Source: Paenibacillus sp. JNUCC32
GTDB lineage: Bacteria; Bacillota; Bacilli; Paenibacillales; Paenibacillaceae
DNA length: 64,000 nucleotides
Assembly: GCF_014863545.1 (NCBI RefSeq)
Contig: NZ_CP062260.1
Location: 6,407,501 to 6,471,500 of the forward strand
Reading direction: 5' to 3'
Part shown: piece after piece, positions 16,086 through 25,778 of the stretch
How the letters are laid out: each line of letters begins with the position of its first letter
Position numbering within the stretch: the stretch's first letter is position 1
Notes under the pieces: generated by a model
Told to the model about the DNA's origin: nothing
Seen by the model: the letters and a program-made list of their open reading frames with translations, nothing else
Database searches by the model: none
Position numbers and translations under genes: made by a program

Positions 16086-17873
16086 ATGCAACGTAAAAAT
16101 AAATGGCTGCTCTCTCTGATGGCAGCGGTGCTGCTGATCATGACCTGGAGCGGAGGAGCCTTGCCTAAGGCAGCGGCTGCCTCCCAAGGCTCCAACATCG
16201 ATGCCGTACTGGTGATGGACGCCAGCAATTCGATGAAAAATAGCGATCCGGAGCGGATTAGCGGCGAAGCGATGAAGATGTTCATCGACATGCTGGCGAC
16301 AACCGGCGACAAGGTCGGCATCGTTTCCTATACCGACCGGATTCAGCGGGAGAAAGCCTTGCTTGAAATTCAGTCGGAGGCGGACAAAACCGCGCTGAAG
16401 GAATTTATCGATCAGCTGGATCGCGGACCGTACACCGATATGTCCGTCGGTCTCGATGAAGCCGTGAAGGTGCTGAAGCAGGGGATGGACCCGGCTCATG
16501 CGCCGATGATCGTTGTTTTGGCCGACGGTAACAATGATTTGGATCCGAATACGGGCAGGACGAGCAAGGAAGCGTCAGAGCAGTTGAACCAAGCCGTCAA
16601 GGAGGCCAAGGGAAGCGGTATTCCGATTTATACGATCGGACTCAATGCCGACGGGAAGCTGAACAAAGAAACGCTGGCTGAACTGGCCAACCAAACGGGG
16701 GGCAAATCCTTTACGACCAGTTCGGCGGATGACCTTCCGCAAATATTAAGCGAGATTTTTGCCAGCCACCAGCAGCTCAAGATCGTTCCGGTACAGTCGA
16801 TTACCGGCAACGGAAGCTATCAGGAGGTTACGGTCCGCGTGCCGAATGCCAACGTGTTGGAAGCAAATATTTCCATTATGTCCTCTAGCCCAGTGGACGT
16901 GAAACTGGTAGATCCCGCCGGTGCCGAGCAAAGCATTCCATCGGCTAGTGTGCTGCGCTCCACGTCCAATTCCTATTCGCTGCTCAAGCTGCTGAAGCCG
17001 CAGCAAGGCGACTGGAAGCTGCAGGTGAAGGGCGTATCGAAGGACAAAATCGAAATCAACCTCGTGTTCAACTACGATCTGGAGCTGGCTATGGATCCTC
17101 CGCCGTCTTCCAAGGTAAAGGCAGGGGATACGATTGACATTAACGCGTACCTCGTCAGCAATGGACAGAAGCTGCAGGACCAAGAACAGTACGGCAATAT
17201 GACGGCCAAGCTGTTGATCAAGGACCTGGACACCGGGGACGAGTCGGAAGTCATACTAGAGAACAAAGAAGGCAGCTTTGTAGGGGATTACAAGATTCCG
17301 CAGAAGCATGACTACGAGCTGAGGGTGCGTGCGGAGGAGCAGAGCTTCTACCGTGAAAGCCCGCCTGTGAAGATTAGCGCGAAAGCGGCAGCCTCCGGCT
17401 CCGGCAATGGCGGGAAGGAGATGACCGCGGGCGAGGATGCGAAACCTTTTCCATTATGGCCCGTAATCATTGGCATCGCGGCGCTGCTCATTGTTGGAGC
17501 GGCAGCTTATTTCATTCTCGGCGCGATAAAGAAAGCGAACAGGGGCTTTGTCGGCCAAATCGTGATTGAGATCAGGGATGAGAATACCGGGGAGAAGACG
17601 TCCCCGCAATACAAGAAGCTGACTTCCTTCAAAGGGAAGTTCAATCTGCATCAGCTTCTGCAGCTTGCTCCGGAGCTCAAGGAAACGGAGAAAATCCTGT
17701 TCATGCCGGGCAAGAACGACCGCCTCATACTTAAGAACCTTTCTTCAGCCGTCATCGAGAAGTCCGGACGGGCTCTGGATGCAACGAACGGGACGGAGCT
17801 GAAGAACGGAGACCGGCTGAGAGTTTCCCTTCAGCAGGCGGACAAAACGATATTATTCGAATATTTGGCTTAA
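16086..17873 (+). CDS. Exported VWA-domain membrane protein
   Basis: 595 residues. A signal peptide (residues 1-32, ending near AKAAAA) is followed by a von Willebrand A domain with the MIDAS motif DASNS at 45-49, the expected later Thr (YTDMSVG) and Asp (LADGNND). Beta-rich domains occupy about 230-430, a transmembrane helix about 457-478 and a cytoplasmic C-terminal beta domain about 485-595. VWA domains bind ligands through a metal ion, so this is likely an outer sensor or adhesion component linked to a cytoplasmic module. GAAGGAG precedes the ATG. First gene of the rightward operon. Confidence 0.85.
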   Translation: MQRKNKWLLSLMAAVLLIMTWSGGALPKAAAASQGSNIDAVLVMDASNSMKNSDPERISGEAMKMFIDMLATTGDKVGIVSYTDRIQREKALLEIQSEADKTALKEFIDQLDRGPYTDMSVGLDEAVKVLKQGMDPAHAPMIVVLADGNNDLDPNTGRTSKEASEQLNQAVKEAKGSGIPIYTIGLNADGKLNKETLAELANQTGGKSFTTSSADDLPQILSEIFASHQQLKIVPVQSITGNGSYQEVTVRVPNANVLEANISIMSSSPVDVKLVDPAGAEQSIPSASVLRSTSNSYSLLKLLKPQQGDWKLQVKGVSKDKIEINLVFNYDLELAMDPPPSSKVKAGDTIDINAYLVSNGQKLQDQEQYGNMTAKLLIKDLDTGDESEVILENKEGSFVGDYKIPQKHDYELRVRAEEQSFYRESPPVKISAKAAASGSGNGGKEMTAGEDAKPFPLWPVIIGIAALLIVGAAAYFILGAIKKANRGFVGQIVIEIRDENTGEKTSPQYKKLTSFKGKFNLHQLLQLAPELKETEKILFMPGKNDRLILKNLSSAVIEKSGRALDATNGTELKNGDRLRVSLQQADKTILFEYLA

Positions 17874-17880
17874 AGTGCGA

Positions 17881-17920
17881 GTTCAAAAAGGTCGATTTAT
17901 CGAAAGCGGACTTTTTGAAC
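17881..17920 (+). repeat. Intergenic hairpin between VWA and tubulin-like genes
   Basis: GTTCAAAAAG (17881-17890) pairs perfectly with CTTTTTGAAC (17911-17920), with an inner TCGA/TCGA dyad. It fills most of the 85-base gap and lacks a terminal T run, so it may act in mRNA processing or stability rather than termination. Its look suggests a dispersed intergenic repeat, which I cannot confirm from one copy. Confidence 0.6.
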
Positions 17921-17958
17921 AAACCTTTTAATGCCAAGACCTATCAGGAGGGGAAGTT

Positions 17959-20900
17959 ATGAAACCGGTAGTTAGAGAACATATACAGCAGCTTGACGTT
18001 TCACTCGGAGGCGGCATTGTCAGCGAGAAAATACGGGTGGATACTATCGACAATCCGATCCTCATCATCGGACTTGGAGGGACGGGGATCGATGCGCTGC
18101 TGCGCTTGAAATATCAGATTAACCGCCGTTTCAAGCTGCCGGAGGATCCGTTGTCCAAGAAAAGAATGGACAAGCCGGATAACGTGGAGTTTCTGGCTTT
18201 TGAGACCAACGAACAGGATAAGAATAAGCGCTACAAGGGGATCGGACTGGATCCGATCAATGAATTCGTGCTTCTCTCCAATGCCGAGATCGGAGGCCTT
18301 CTCCAGAACCGCAGCATCCTGGAGCCTTACATTACGGATTGGCTGTCGCCCGAGCTGAGCATTACCGACGGCATGAACGGGGCCGCAGGCGTACGCCAGG
18401 CGGGCCGCTTGCTCCTGTTCACGAAGATTACCCAAGTGGTGCAGGCGATCGACAAGAAGATCAAAACGCTGTCGGTCGGCACGAACAAAAAGCTGATGGT
18501 CTTCCTGCTGACGGGGCTCTCCGGCGGTACGGGCAGCGGCTGCTTCTTGGACATCGCCTATATCGTCCGCGGCATTATCGAACGCGATCACGGCTCTGCC
18601 GGCATCGACCGCGTGAACACGCTCGGCTATCTGTTTACGCCGGATATCAATCTGGCGAACAAAAGCTTGAGCGAGCATACGCGCGAGTACATCAAGAAGA
18701 ACGGTTATGCCGCGCTCAAAGAGCTGGACTACTGGATGAACGTGGATGCCAGAGGCGAACGGTTCAAGCAGCAGTACGGCAACATTCTGAACGTGAACTC
18801 TCCGCTGCCTCCATTTAATCTATGTCATCTGATATCCGCTACGAATACGGAAGGCAAGCTGCTGGAGAATGCCTACGATTACTGCATGAACGTTACCGCG
18901 GAGAACATCACGAACTTCATGGCCAGCGAGGAAAAACAGTCCGGCGAAGAATTTGCGATCCATGACTATATCAGCAACATCCGCACCAATATTGCGCAGA
19001 TGAACAAGGCGTATCCTGCCAATTACGACTACAACATCATCGGCGCATCTTCGGCCGTGCTGCCGATCGAAGAGATGACGACGTATCTGGCATACCGCGT
19101 CTTCGGCAAAATGCAAACCATGTTCGAGAAAGCGCCGAGCCAGGAGGACGTCGAGAAATTTGCGAGCAAGCTGGGCATCGACCTGGACTCGATGACCAAG
19201 AACTTCGAATCCCGCGTACCGGAGCCGCTGCCCGGATACCAGAACAGCGAGCGGCTCAGCTACGCGAACGTGGTGAAAAACCAGGTCATTAATATGGACA
19301 CGGAGCTGGAACAGAATTTTCTGGCTAGAGCCCGCGAGGAATACATCAAAGCGAAGAAGCAGCTGCCGGGCGAGATCGTGGCTCAGTTCAGCGATCAAAT
19401 CCGCCGGATGTTCCTGCATCCGCAGCAAGGACCGTTTTACGTATCGCGGTTGATCTATACGGAGAAGGGCTTTAGCCTGCTGAAGATGCTGCTGTCCTAC
19501 ATCGAAGCGCTGCGGGAGAATCTGACCCGCATACCGCGGGACATCGAGTCGGCCAGAGAACAGGCGATCGATCGTCTGGGCGATGCAAAGAGCGCTTTTG
19601 TCTCGAAGGACAAGAAGAAAAACATTTATATCGAAGCCAAAATCAACGAATATTGGCTGGAAGCCGATGTGGAACGCACCGAGCAGATGATTGAATTTTA
19701 CGAGGATTTATACGATCTGCTGAACCAGGAGAATAACCGGATTTATAGCGTATACACGGAGATTCTGAATGCGCTGAATTCGATTTTCGCCAAGAACGGC
19801 GACATTCTCGTGAACGGGGAAGAACAGCAGGATCATAAAGGGAACAAGACGTATTACTGGAACCTGGTCAGCGTGCCCGACATTTCCGACGTCATCAACA
19901 AAATCATGGATCAGAAGGATGTGGACGATCTCATCCGCGATTTCGCCCAGGAGCTGCTGAGTCATGCCAATCGTTGGACCCGGGAGCAGGAGATCGATGT
20001 CGTCCGTTCCATTTCGGAGTTTCTTACCGATAAATTCGGCGATCTGATCACCCGCTCGATGGAGGATTTCCTGGTCATGAAATTCGGTCAGGAGGATTCC
20101 ATCGAAAAATTCGTCGAGCGCAGTATCGCCAGCAAGCTGGATGACGAAGCCGTGCCGGTCTTCCATCTGAGCAACAGCGCAGGCAATCTGTACTTCCCTT
20201 CCTGGGGCTTCGTGTCCGTGCCGGTACAGGCACCGAGCATTCTGAAGGGGATTCGCAATTATCAGAACAATTCGGTCGGGAAATCCCATTTCACCGTGAA
20301 GGAAAGCGAAGTGAAGAACCGGATCTTCTGGCTGAATACGAAGAACGGCGTGCCGCTGTTCGTCTACACGCCGCTGAAGGTTTATGAGGAAAGCTACGAA
20401 CGCACGATCATGGACAAGGAAGGCGTTGGACGCCACTTGGTGCAGACGGATCGCAACAATTGGACGTACCTGCCGTCGCCGATTCCCGAAAAATCCTGGG
20501 GGGATACCTACGTCAACCCGCGGGTTCAGGAGTACAATGCCCGGGTTCGGTCCGAATTCAGCCAAGCGCTTGAGTATAGGGTCGTCATCCAGAAGGACGT
20601 TGACCAGAATACGAGCAGCCGTTATGCGGTCGTGTTTACGAAGCCGTTTGACCTGAATGAGCTGCTTCGCGCTTATGATCTGCAGCTTGATAGTCCCAAG
20701 CCTAACCTTGGCGAGGTCAAGCGGGCCTGGACCGAGCTGAAGCGATTGATGAACGAGGGGCTGGAGCGGGTAGGCTCCAAGGATATTTTCAACAGCATCA
20801 ACGAGGAAATGGCCAAGGAGAATTTGATCCGTTCTCCGGAAATGATCCGCATCGTCCGGGAAGAGCTGAAGAAATATGCTGCCATCGCGGCCAAAATCAC

Positions 20901-21348
20901 GGAATTCGAGCTCTTGATCAGCGACAATCAGAATGAAGAGAAATGGCTTGATCAATTCATCGAGGCGTTGTACACCGGGACGATCACCAAGAAGGGTGCG
21001 CTCTTCGTTTATGATCGCGATCCGGAGGAAGATTCCTGGGAGCCGTTTGCCAACCTGCTGAAAAGCGTGAACGACGTGGAGTATGAAGTCTACAAGCACT
21101 TCCGTCAGCTTGATGAGAAAAGCCGCAGCACGCTGCTTCGCAAATCCTCCCGCCGCGATCAGGAGCTGACCGCTTCCGAGGATATTACGCCGCTGCTCAC
21201 GAAGCTGGAAGAATTGGCCGAACGGTTCCTGGAAACGCGCGACCGGCTGGAATACGAGAAGGTGGAGCTTGCGGACGGCGAAGAGCGGTACCAGTTCTAC
21301 AGACAGGTATCTTCGAAATTAAATGACATCCGAAGAAGGTTGAAATAG
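17959..21348 (+). CDS. Large tubulin/FtsZ-like GTP-binding protein
   Basis: 1129 residues. The N-terminal region has a Rossmann-like start IIGLGGTGIDALLR (about 35-48) and the tubulin/FtsZ nucleotide signature GLSGGTGSGCF (about 186-196), a variant of GGGTG(T/S)G. This points to the tubulin-like family (Pfam Tubulin_2) rather than FtsZ itself, which is about 380 residues. The remaining 800 or so residues are charged and largely helical and look cytoplasmic. The next gene starts 4 bases after its stop, so the two products probably work together. Polymerisation is not established. Lies between two VWA membrane proteins in the operon. Confidence 0.85.
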   Translation: MKPVVREHIQQLDVSLGGGIVSEKIRVDTIDNPILIIGLGGTGIDALLRLKYQINRRFKLPEDPLSKKRMDKPDNVEFLAFETNEQDKNKRYKGIGLDPINEFVLLSNAEIGGLLQNRSILEPYITDWLSPELSITDGMNGAAGVRQAGRLLLFTKITQVVQAIDKKIKTLSVGTNKKLMVFLLTGLSGGTGSGCFLDIAYIVRGIIERDHGSAGIDRVNTLGYLFTPDINLANKSLSEHTREYIKKNGYAALKELDYWMNVDARGERFKQQYGNILNVNSPLPPFNLCHLISATNTEGKLLENAYDYCMNVTAENITNFMASEEKQSGEEFAIHDYISNIRTNIAQMNKAYPANYDYNIIGASSAVLPIEEMTTYLAYRVFGKMQTMFEKAPSQEDVEKFASKLGIDLDSMTKNFESRVPEPLPGYQNSERLSYANVVKNQVINMDTELEQNFLARAREEYIKAKKQLPGEIVAQFSDQIRRMFLHPQQGPFYVSRLIYTEKGFSLLKMLLSYIEALRENLTRIPRDIESAREQAIDRLGDAKSAFVSKDKKKNIYIEAKINEYWLEADVERTEQMIEFYEDLYDLLNQENNRIYSVYTEILNALNSIFAKNGDILVNGEEQQDHKGNKTYYWNLVSVPDISDVINKIMDQKDVDDLIRDFAQELLSHANRWTREQEIDVVRSISEFLTDKFGDLITRSMEDFLVMKFGQEDSIEKFVERSIASKLDDEAVPVFHLSNSAGNLYFPSWGFVSVPVQAPSILKGIRNYQNNSVGKSHFTVKESEVKNRIFWLNTKNGVPLFVYTPLKVYEESYERTIMDKEGVGRHLVQTDRNNWTYLPSPIPEKSWGDTYVNPRVQEYNARVRSEFSQALEYRVVIQKDVDQNTSSRYAVVFTKPFDLNELLRAYDLQLDSPKPNLGEVKRAWTELKRLMNEGLERVGSKDIFNSINEEMAKENLIRSPEMIRIVREELKKYAAIAAKITEFELLISDNQNEEKWLDQFIEALYTGTITKKGALFVYDRDPEEDSWEPFANLLKSVNDVEYEVYKHFRQLDEKSRSTLLRKSSRRDQELTASEDITPLLTKLEELAERFLETRDRLEYEKVELADGEERYQFYRQVSSKLNDIRRRLK

Positions 21349-21351
21349 ACG

Positions 21352-23736
21352 ATGAGGGAGATTCTTCGCCAGTATGCTGCCGGCTATGCCAAGTCGGAAG
21401 AGCAGCTTACCTTGATGGAGGATGATCAGAGCAGCATCCACTACCCGGAGGTATACTTGTTCATTGGCGACAAGACAGCGTCCGCCATCGAACCGATCAT
21501 GGAAATTCAGGACCGAAAATGGGATAACAGCGCCAGCGTCGTTTATTTTCATGTAGGCACGGACCGGAGCGAAGGACGAGGGCCCCAAGGCCCCGGACTC
21601 TCCGGTCGGCTTCACAGGTACCACCTCCAGATGCCGGTGTCAGACGCCGCTTCCAAATCGATGCGGAAGGAGCTGTACCGGAGCTTCTATCAGAACCCGC
21701 ATTATCTGTCCGGGTTGAATCAAGCGATTCGGAAGTTAAGCCACCATATTTCAGACTTTGGACGCAGCTATGCTTCGTTTGACCGGGTTCATCTGTCTGT
21801 CATTACACGGGTCGATGACCCGTTTAATGTATTTATCCCGGAAATTTCATTGCTGGCCGAATCCATATTCCAGCAGTCGTTCAAGTCGGTGCAAATGGAT
21901 TTGTATGCGCTCATTAATGAAAGGGAGCAGATTGAATCCTACGGTTATGCGAGCTCCGTAGGCGTTGCGTTTCTGCGAGAACTGGAGCTAATGCAGAGCA
22001 GGGAATACAGCTTCTCCGCGCCGCTGCAGGTAACGGAGGACGGGCTGACGATTCCGGTCGTCCACCCGGCATCCCCATTGTTTGATCTCGTCTATGTGCT
22101 GTCCGACAAGAATGAACGCGGCATCTCGGGTTACGCCGGCATGCAGGATATCTACGATATCATCTGCCACCTGGGCCTGCTCAAGAACCGGAAGCAGAAG
22201 GATGAGACCTATGACGGGATCCGAGGCATTTACAACAATACGTCATTCAAAAGCAATATCATGACCGAATCCGGCCGCCAAGGCTTTGTCTCCGCCGGCT
22301 TTGCCCGGGTGAAGAGGCCCAATGAGCCGATTGCGCTAACGGTCCTTTACCATCTGTGCCGCGGACTGCTGTTTCGCATGAAGAACAGGCCGGAGCCGGA
22401 GGTTCATGAATGCCTGGCCTATTTCGGTCTCGACTCGGAGGCCGTAACGGCAAGAGCGGACCGGATGCTGCCGGCCACCGAGCATCTGGACGGACTGAAA
22501 GGCATGATGTCGCATCCCGTCAGTTATGCCGGGCTGAAGCGAATGAATATTCGCGAGGCGGAAGAGGCGCTCTTCGGAGATGGCTGCCGGCAGTTTTTTC
22601 GCGACAATTACGAGCTGGCGGCCCGAAAGAGACTGAGCGATATGAGCACCGCAGAAGAACTGCATGATGCGCTGCGCCGCTCTTTGGCGACTCACCCGCA
22701 AATCGGTTGTTATCAAATTGCAGCGTGGACGAGCGATAAGGCCGGAGCGGGCATTGTGCTTGAAGCGGTTCGATCCCGGATCCGGGATCTCGGCAGCTTG
22801 CTTAAGACCGAGCAGGACGGACTAAACCGCTATTATGAGGAAAGCGTCGAAAGCCAGCCGTTTAAGAAGCTTCCTTTTCGGGATAAACAGAATGTGCGCC
22901 ATTTCATTCGATATTTCGTGGGCGAGGTCTATCGGCGCAAATATGAGCTGCTGCAGCTGGAAACGGAGCTTGAGCTCTACAGGCTGTATGAGACGGAGCT
23001 TGAACGTATTCACCGTCAGTACAAACAGCAGGCAGGCATGCTGGATCAGCTGGAGGCGGAGCTGCTGGAGGCGGCCCGTTCCAGCATCCGTGCCGCAGAC
23101 GATTATATCGGCCAGAACCTGATGGAGTATTACGGCCTCGTGACGGAGGAGCTGATGCTGGAGCTGGAGAGCAAGCGCGGCGAAGGCGTATTCTTCGAGG
23201 AACGGTATGTCGGCAATCTTTCCATCGTTACGCATGAAGGGATCGAACCGATCCTGTCGAACATGATCCGGGTCTGTCTGAGGGATCTATTGACGGCAGA
23301 GCCGTTCGTGCAGACCTTCGAGGAAGAACTGCTGCGGAGGGCGAACGTCACCATCGACTACCATAACAAGCAGGTGCTGGCCAAGGAAGACCTGTTTAAG
23401 GTGTTATACCGGATGCTGGAGGAGAACTCCGTTACGCTGGTCAGGCTGCTTGATTATACGCAGGAGCATCGGTATGAGGAAAAATATTTCTTCGGCGATG
23501 CCGACAGCGAATTCGTCCGCTATGCGATCCATGCCGATGAAGCTTTACGGGTGTACAAGCTGGGCATCGTGCACGAGAAGCGCTCCAGCGGGGTCGAGAA
23601 GCTGAACCTGATGGGAGGTTTCCATCTGGAGGATCTGATGTATTACCGGAATGGCAGAACCTACTACGAGACCTACACGGCAAATGGTTATGAATTTCAT
23701 GGCATGGAACCGGCGCAGCTTCCCGAGCTGCGTTAG
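21352..23736 (+). CDS. Partner protein of the tubulin-like GTPase, unknown function
   Basis: 794 residues, soluble, no recognised family. The N-terminal part (1-230) alternates beta and alpha segments (VYLFIGDKTASAI, VHLSVITRVDD). From about residue 480 to 680 the protein is dominated by long charged helices (LLQLETELELYRLYETELERIHRQ) likely to form a coiled coil. The start lies 4 bases after the tubulin-like stop, with AGAAGG inside the previous gene as ribosome site. The tight coupling suggests a stoichiometric complex with the tubulin-like protein, by inference only. Confidence 0.75.
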   Translation: MREILRQYAAGYAKSEEQLTLMEDDQSSIHYPEVYLFIGDKTASAIEPIMEIQDRKWDNSASVVYFHVGTDRSEGRGPQGPGLSGRLHRYHLQMPVSDAASKSMRKELYRSFYQNPHYLSGLNQAIRKLSHHISDFGRSYASFDRVHLSVITRVDDPFNVFIPEISLLAESIFQQSFKSVQMDLYALINEREQIESYGYASSVGVAFLRELELMQSREYSFSAPLQVTEDGLTIPVVHPASPLFDLVYVLSDKNERGISGYAGMQDIYDIICHLGLLKNRKQKDETYDGIRGIYNNTSFKSNIMTESGRQGFVSAGFARVKRPNEPIALTVLYHLCRGLLFRMKNRPEPEVHECLAYFGLDSEAVTARADRMLPATEHLDGLKGMMSHPVSYAGLKRMNIREAEEALFGDGCRQFFRDNYELAARKRLSDMSTAEELHDALRRSLATHPQIGCYQIAAWTSDKAGAGIVLEAVRSRIRDLGSLLKTEQDGLNRYYEESVESQPFKKLPFRDKQNVRHFIRYFVGEVYRRKYELLQLETELELYRLYETELERIHRQYKQQAGMLDQLEAELLEAARSSIRAADDYIGQNLMEYYGLVTEELMLELESKRGEGVFFEERYVGNLSIVTHEGIEPILSNMIRVCLRDLLTAEPFVQTFEEELLRRANVTIDYHNKQVLAKEDLFKVLYRMLEENSVTLVRLLDYTQEHRYEEKYFFGDADSEFVRYAIHADEALRVYKLGIVHEKRSSGVEKLNLMGGFHLEDLMYYRNGRTYYETYTANGYEFHGMEPAQLPELR

Positions 23737-23773
23737 CGTTCTTCGATTCTGATACAGAGAGTAGGCGTGTATT

Positions 23774-25039
23774 GTGCAACGAAAATTAAACCCTCTCCTG
23801 CTGCTGCTTAGCCTGGTCGGTGGGGGACTCGGATTTGCCATTGGGGAGTTTTTGCTTCGCCAGTGGGGGACAGGGCTTCCTGTCATCGTGGTTACGGGGA
23901 TTTATTTCGGGATTCTGGCCTTATGCATCGGCTTGGCCTGTTTAATCGCAGAACTGATCTCCCCCCGTTTGAGCGGAAGCTCATGGAGACAGCGGTACAC
24001 GGGCACATCATGGAAGCTGCTGATTCCATCCACGTTGGTGGCCCTGTTCCTCCTTGGCATGCTGTTTGAATGGGCGTACCAGTTGAACCCGGGCAGCGCC
24101 AAGCCCGTGAAGGATATCGTGCTGGTCATTGACAATTCGGGCAGCATGAATGAGACGGACCCGAATCAGGACCGGTACACGGCAGCCAAAAATCTGATCA
24201 ACCGCATGGATCGGGATAACCGCGTATCCGTGATGGTGTTTGATCATGCAACAACGTTACTGCAGCCGTTCACGCGCGTGAAGAACCAAGAAACCAAGGA
24301 TGAGATCATTGCGGAAATCGACGGTTTGGCAACGAACGATGGCGGTACGGACATCAGTCTTGCGCTGGAGGATACCATGTCGCATATTCAGGAAAGCCGG
24401 GATGCCGGCCGAAGCGCCATGGTCATCCTGCTGTCGGACGGATTTAGCGAAACCGACCATGATCGTGTGCTTGCGGAGTACAAACAGCAGCAAATCGCGG
24501 TAAATACGATTGGCCTCAGCCTTGTCAACCCGGACGGTGCACAGCTGCTTCAGACGATTGCGGCGGAAACGGGCGGACAATATTACGACGTTCAGCATGC
24601 GGAGGATTTGTCTTTCGTTTTCCAGAAAATCTATGACGACGTTGGAGACCGTTCGCTGTTGACGAAACGTACGGGCGCTATGGAAGACAGCGTGTATCAT
24701 CAGATCGGAAGAATCGCTGCGATGCTGCTCATCGGCGCTGCCATGGGCCTGGCCCTCGGCACGGTGTTTGACAATCGCCATCTTGCGCTGAGCTTCAGCA
24801 TCGGCGGCGCGGTATCGGGCGTACTGGCAGGCGTGGTTCTGGAATACGGCCTCTCCGGCGAGGAAATCGGGGATGCCTCCGTTCGTCTGATTGCCTGCCT
24901 TTTGCTCGCGGGGATCATCGCTTTGTTCACGCTGGTGATTCCGGTTAAGGAGAGCAGCAAGATCATCCGCAACGTGCAGCGGCCGGGCCGAACGGGAAGA
25001 GGGCAGCGGCCGAATGATTCAACAAGCCGAGGATTTTAA
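23774..25039 (+). CDS. Multi-pass VWA-domain membrane protein
   Basis: 421 residues. Three transmembrane helices (about 7-27, 36-58, 82-100) are followed by a VWA domain with a complete MIDAS DNSGS at 120-124, the Thr in GGTDIS and Asp in LSDGFSE. Three more helices lie at about 313-335, 340-362 and 375-395, and a basic tail ends the protein. The GTG start at 23774 has only a weak ribosome site (AGAGAG). With the first VWA protein, this gives the operon two metal-dependent ligand-binding modules at the membrane, one single-pass and exported and one within a six-helix protein. Confidence 0.85.
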   Translation: MQRKLNPLLLLLSLVGGGLGFAIGEFLLRQWGTGLPVIVVTGIYFGILALCIGLACLIAELISPRLSGSSWRQRYTGTSWKLLIPSTLVALFLLGMLFEWAYQLNPGSAKPVKDIVLVIDNSGSMNETDPNQDRYTAAKNLINRMDRDNRVSVMVFDHATTLLQPFTRVKNQETKDEIIAEIDGLATNDGGTDISLALEDTMSHIQESRDAGRSAMVILLSDGFSETDHDRVLAEYKQQQIAVNTIGLSLVNPDGAQLLQTIAAETGGQYYDVQHAEDLSFVFQKIYDDVGDRSLLTKRTGAMEDSVYHQIGRIAAMLLIGAAMGLALGTVFDNRHLALSFSIGGAVSGVLAGVVLEYGLSGEEIGDASVRLIACLLLAGIIALFTLVIPVKESSKIIRNVQRPGRTGRGQRPNDSTSRGF

Positions 25040-25056
25040 AGCAGGGGGCGTTCGAG

Positions 25057-25698
25057 ATGCGGTTTAAACATGCGGAGCCCGGAGAATGGGTCATTCGGGG
25101 ATTAAGCTATCAACTAGACGATGGTTACTGCACGCTCCGCTGGAGCTGGCCGCCGGGTCTTCAAGCGGTATACATCCACCGTGCGATGGACGACGGATTC
25201 GGCCAGCCTGCAGGCGATTCGCAGCCAGGCGGGATGCGTTTATACACCCGTGACGAGTATAAGGCGAACAACGGGTACCGCGACCGGCTGGACGGGATCG
25301 GTCAGATCACGTACACGGTCTACGCCTTGTCTTCCGAAGACGGAGAGATGGCGTTAATCAGGCAGGAGGATGAATCGAACCGCATTCGGTTCAGTACCGG
25401 CAAAGCGAAACTGGTCTACTCCATTCGCGAAAAAAGCCGCTGGCTGCAGCCCTATAAGACGATCGAAATCCAGGTGACGGCAGAGGTGCCGGTACCGAAG
25501 GAAGCTTTATGTTACGTGAAGAAGCAGGGCGCTTATCCGGTCAACAAGGAAGACGGCATCTTGTACCCGTTCGTGACGGATTTTGCTGCCGGACGCAACG
25601 AACTGCCTGCGATCGAGGTGGGCAAGAACGATTACGTTCGCCTGTTTTTTACGGACGGCAAGAAATACGGACAACGATATGAGCTGGTGCACAGATAG
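25057..25698 (+). CDS. Small beta-rich protein, unknown function
   Basis: 213 residues with no signal peptide or membrane helix. The pattern of short aromatic-rich strands (CTLRWSWPPGLQAVYIHRA, ITYTVYALSSEDG) resembles one or two fibronectin-III-like beta sandwiches. It is unassigned beyond that. It lies 17 bases after the VWA gene and 80 bases before the GTPase gene, in the same direction. Possible roles are scaffold or ligand binding in the complex, but nothing in the sequence decides this. Confidence 0.7.
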   Translation: MRFKHAEPGEWVIRGLSYQLDDGYCTLRWSWPPGLQAVYIHRAMDDGFGQPAGDSQPGGMRLYTRDEYKANNGYRDRLDGIGQITYTVYALSSEDGEMALIRQEDESNRIRFSTGKAKLVYSIREKSRWLQPYKTIEIQVTAEVPVPKEALCYVKKQGAYPVNKEDGILYPFVTDFAAGRNELPAIEVGKNDYVRLFFTDGKKYGQRYELVHR

Positions 25699-25712
25699 AT
25701 AGAGACCGATGA

Positions 25713-25747
25713 ACACACGGTTAACCACGATAAGCGCGTCCGTGTGT
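25713..25747 (+). repeat. Intra-operon hairpin before the GTPase gene
   Basis: ACACACGG (25713-25720) pairs with CCGTGTGT (25740-25747) over a 19-base loop, with no T run. Probably an RNA processing or stability element within the operon. Confidence 0.45.
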
Positions 25748-25778
25748 ATTTCATAGGGTTCAGAGGGAGGTACGAAAG

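Noticed and set aside
19708..21099. 463-codon minus-strand open frame over the tubulin-like gene
   Set aside because: It is a shadow of the GC-rich coding strand; no ribosome site and no domain.
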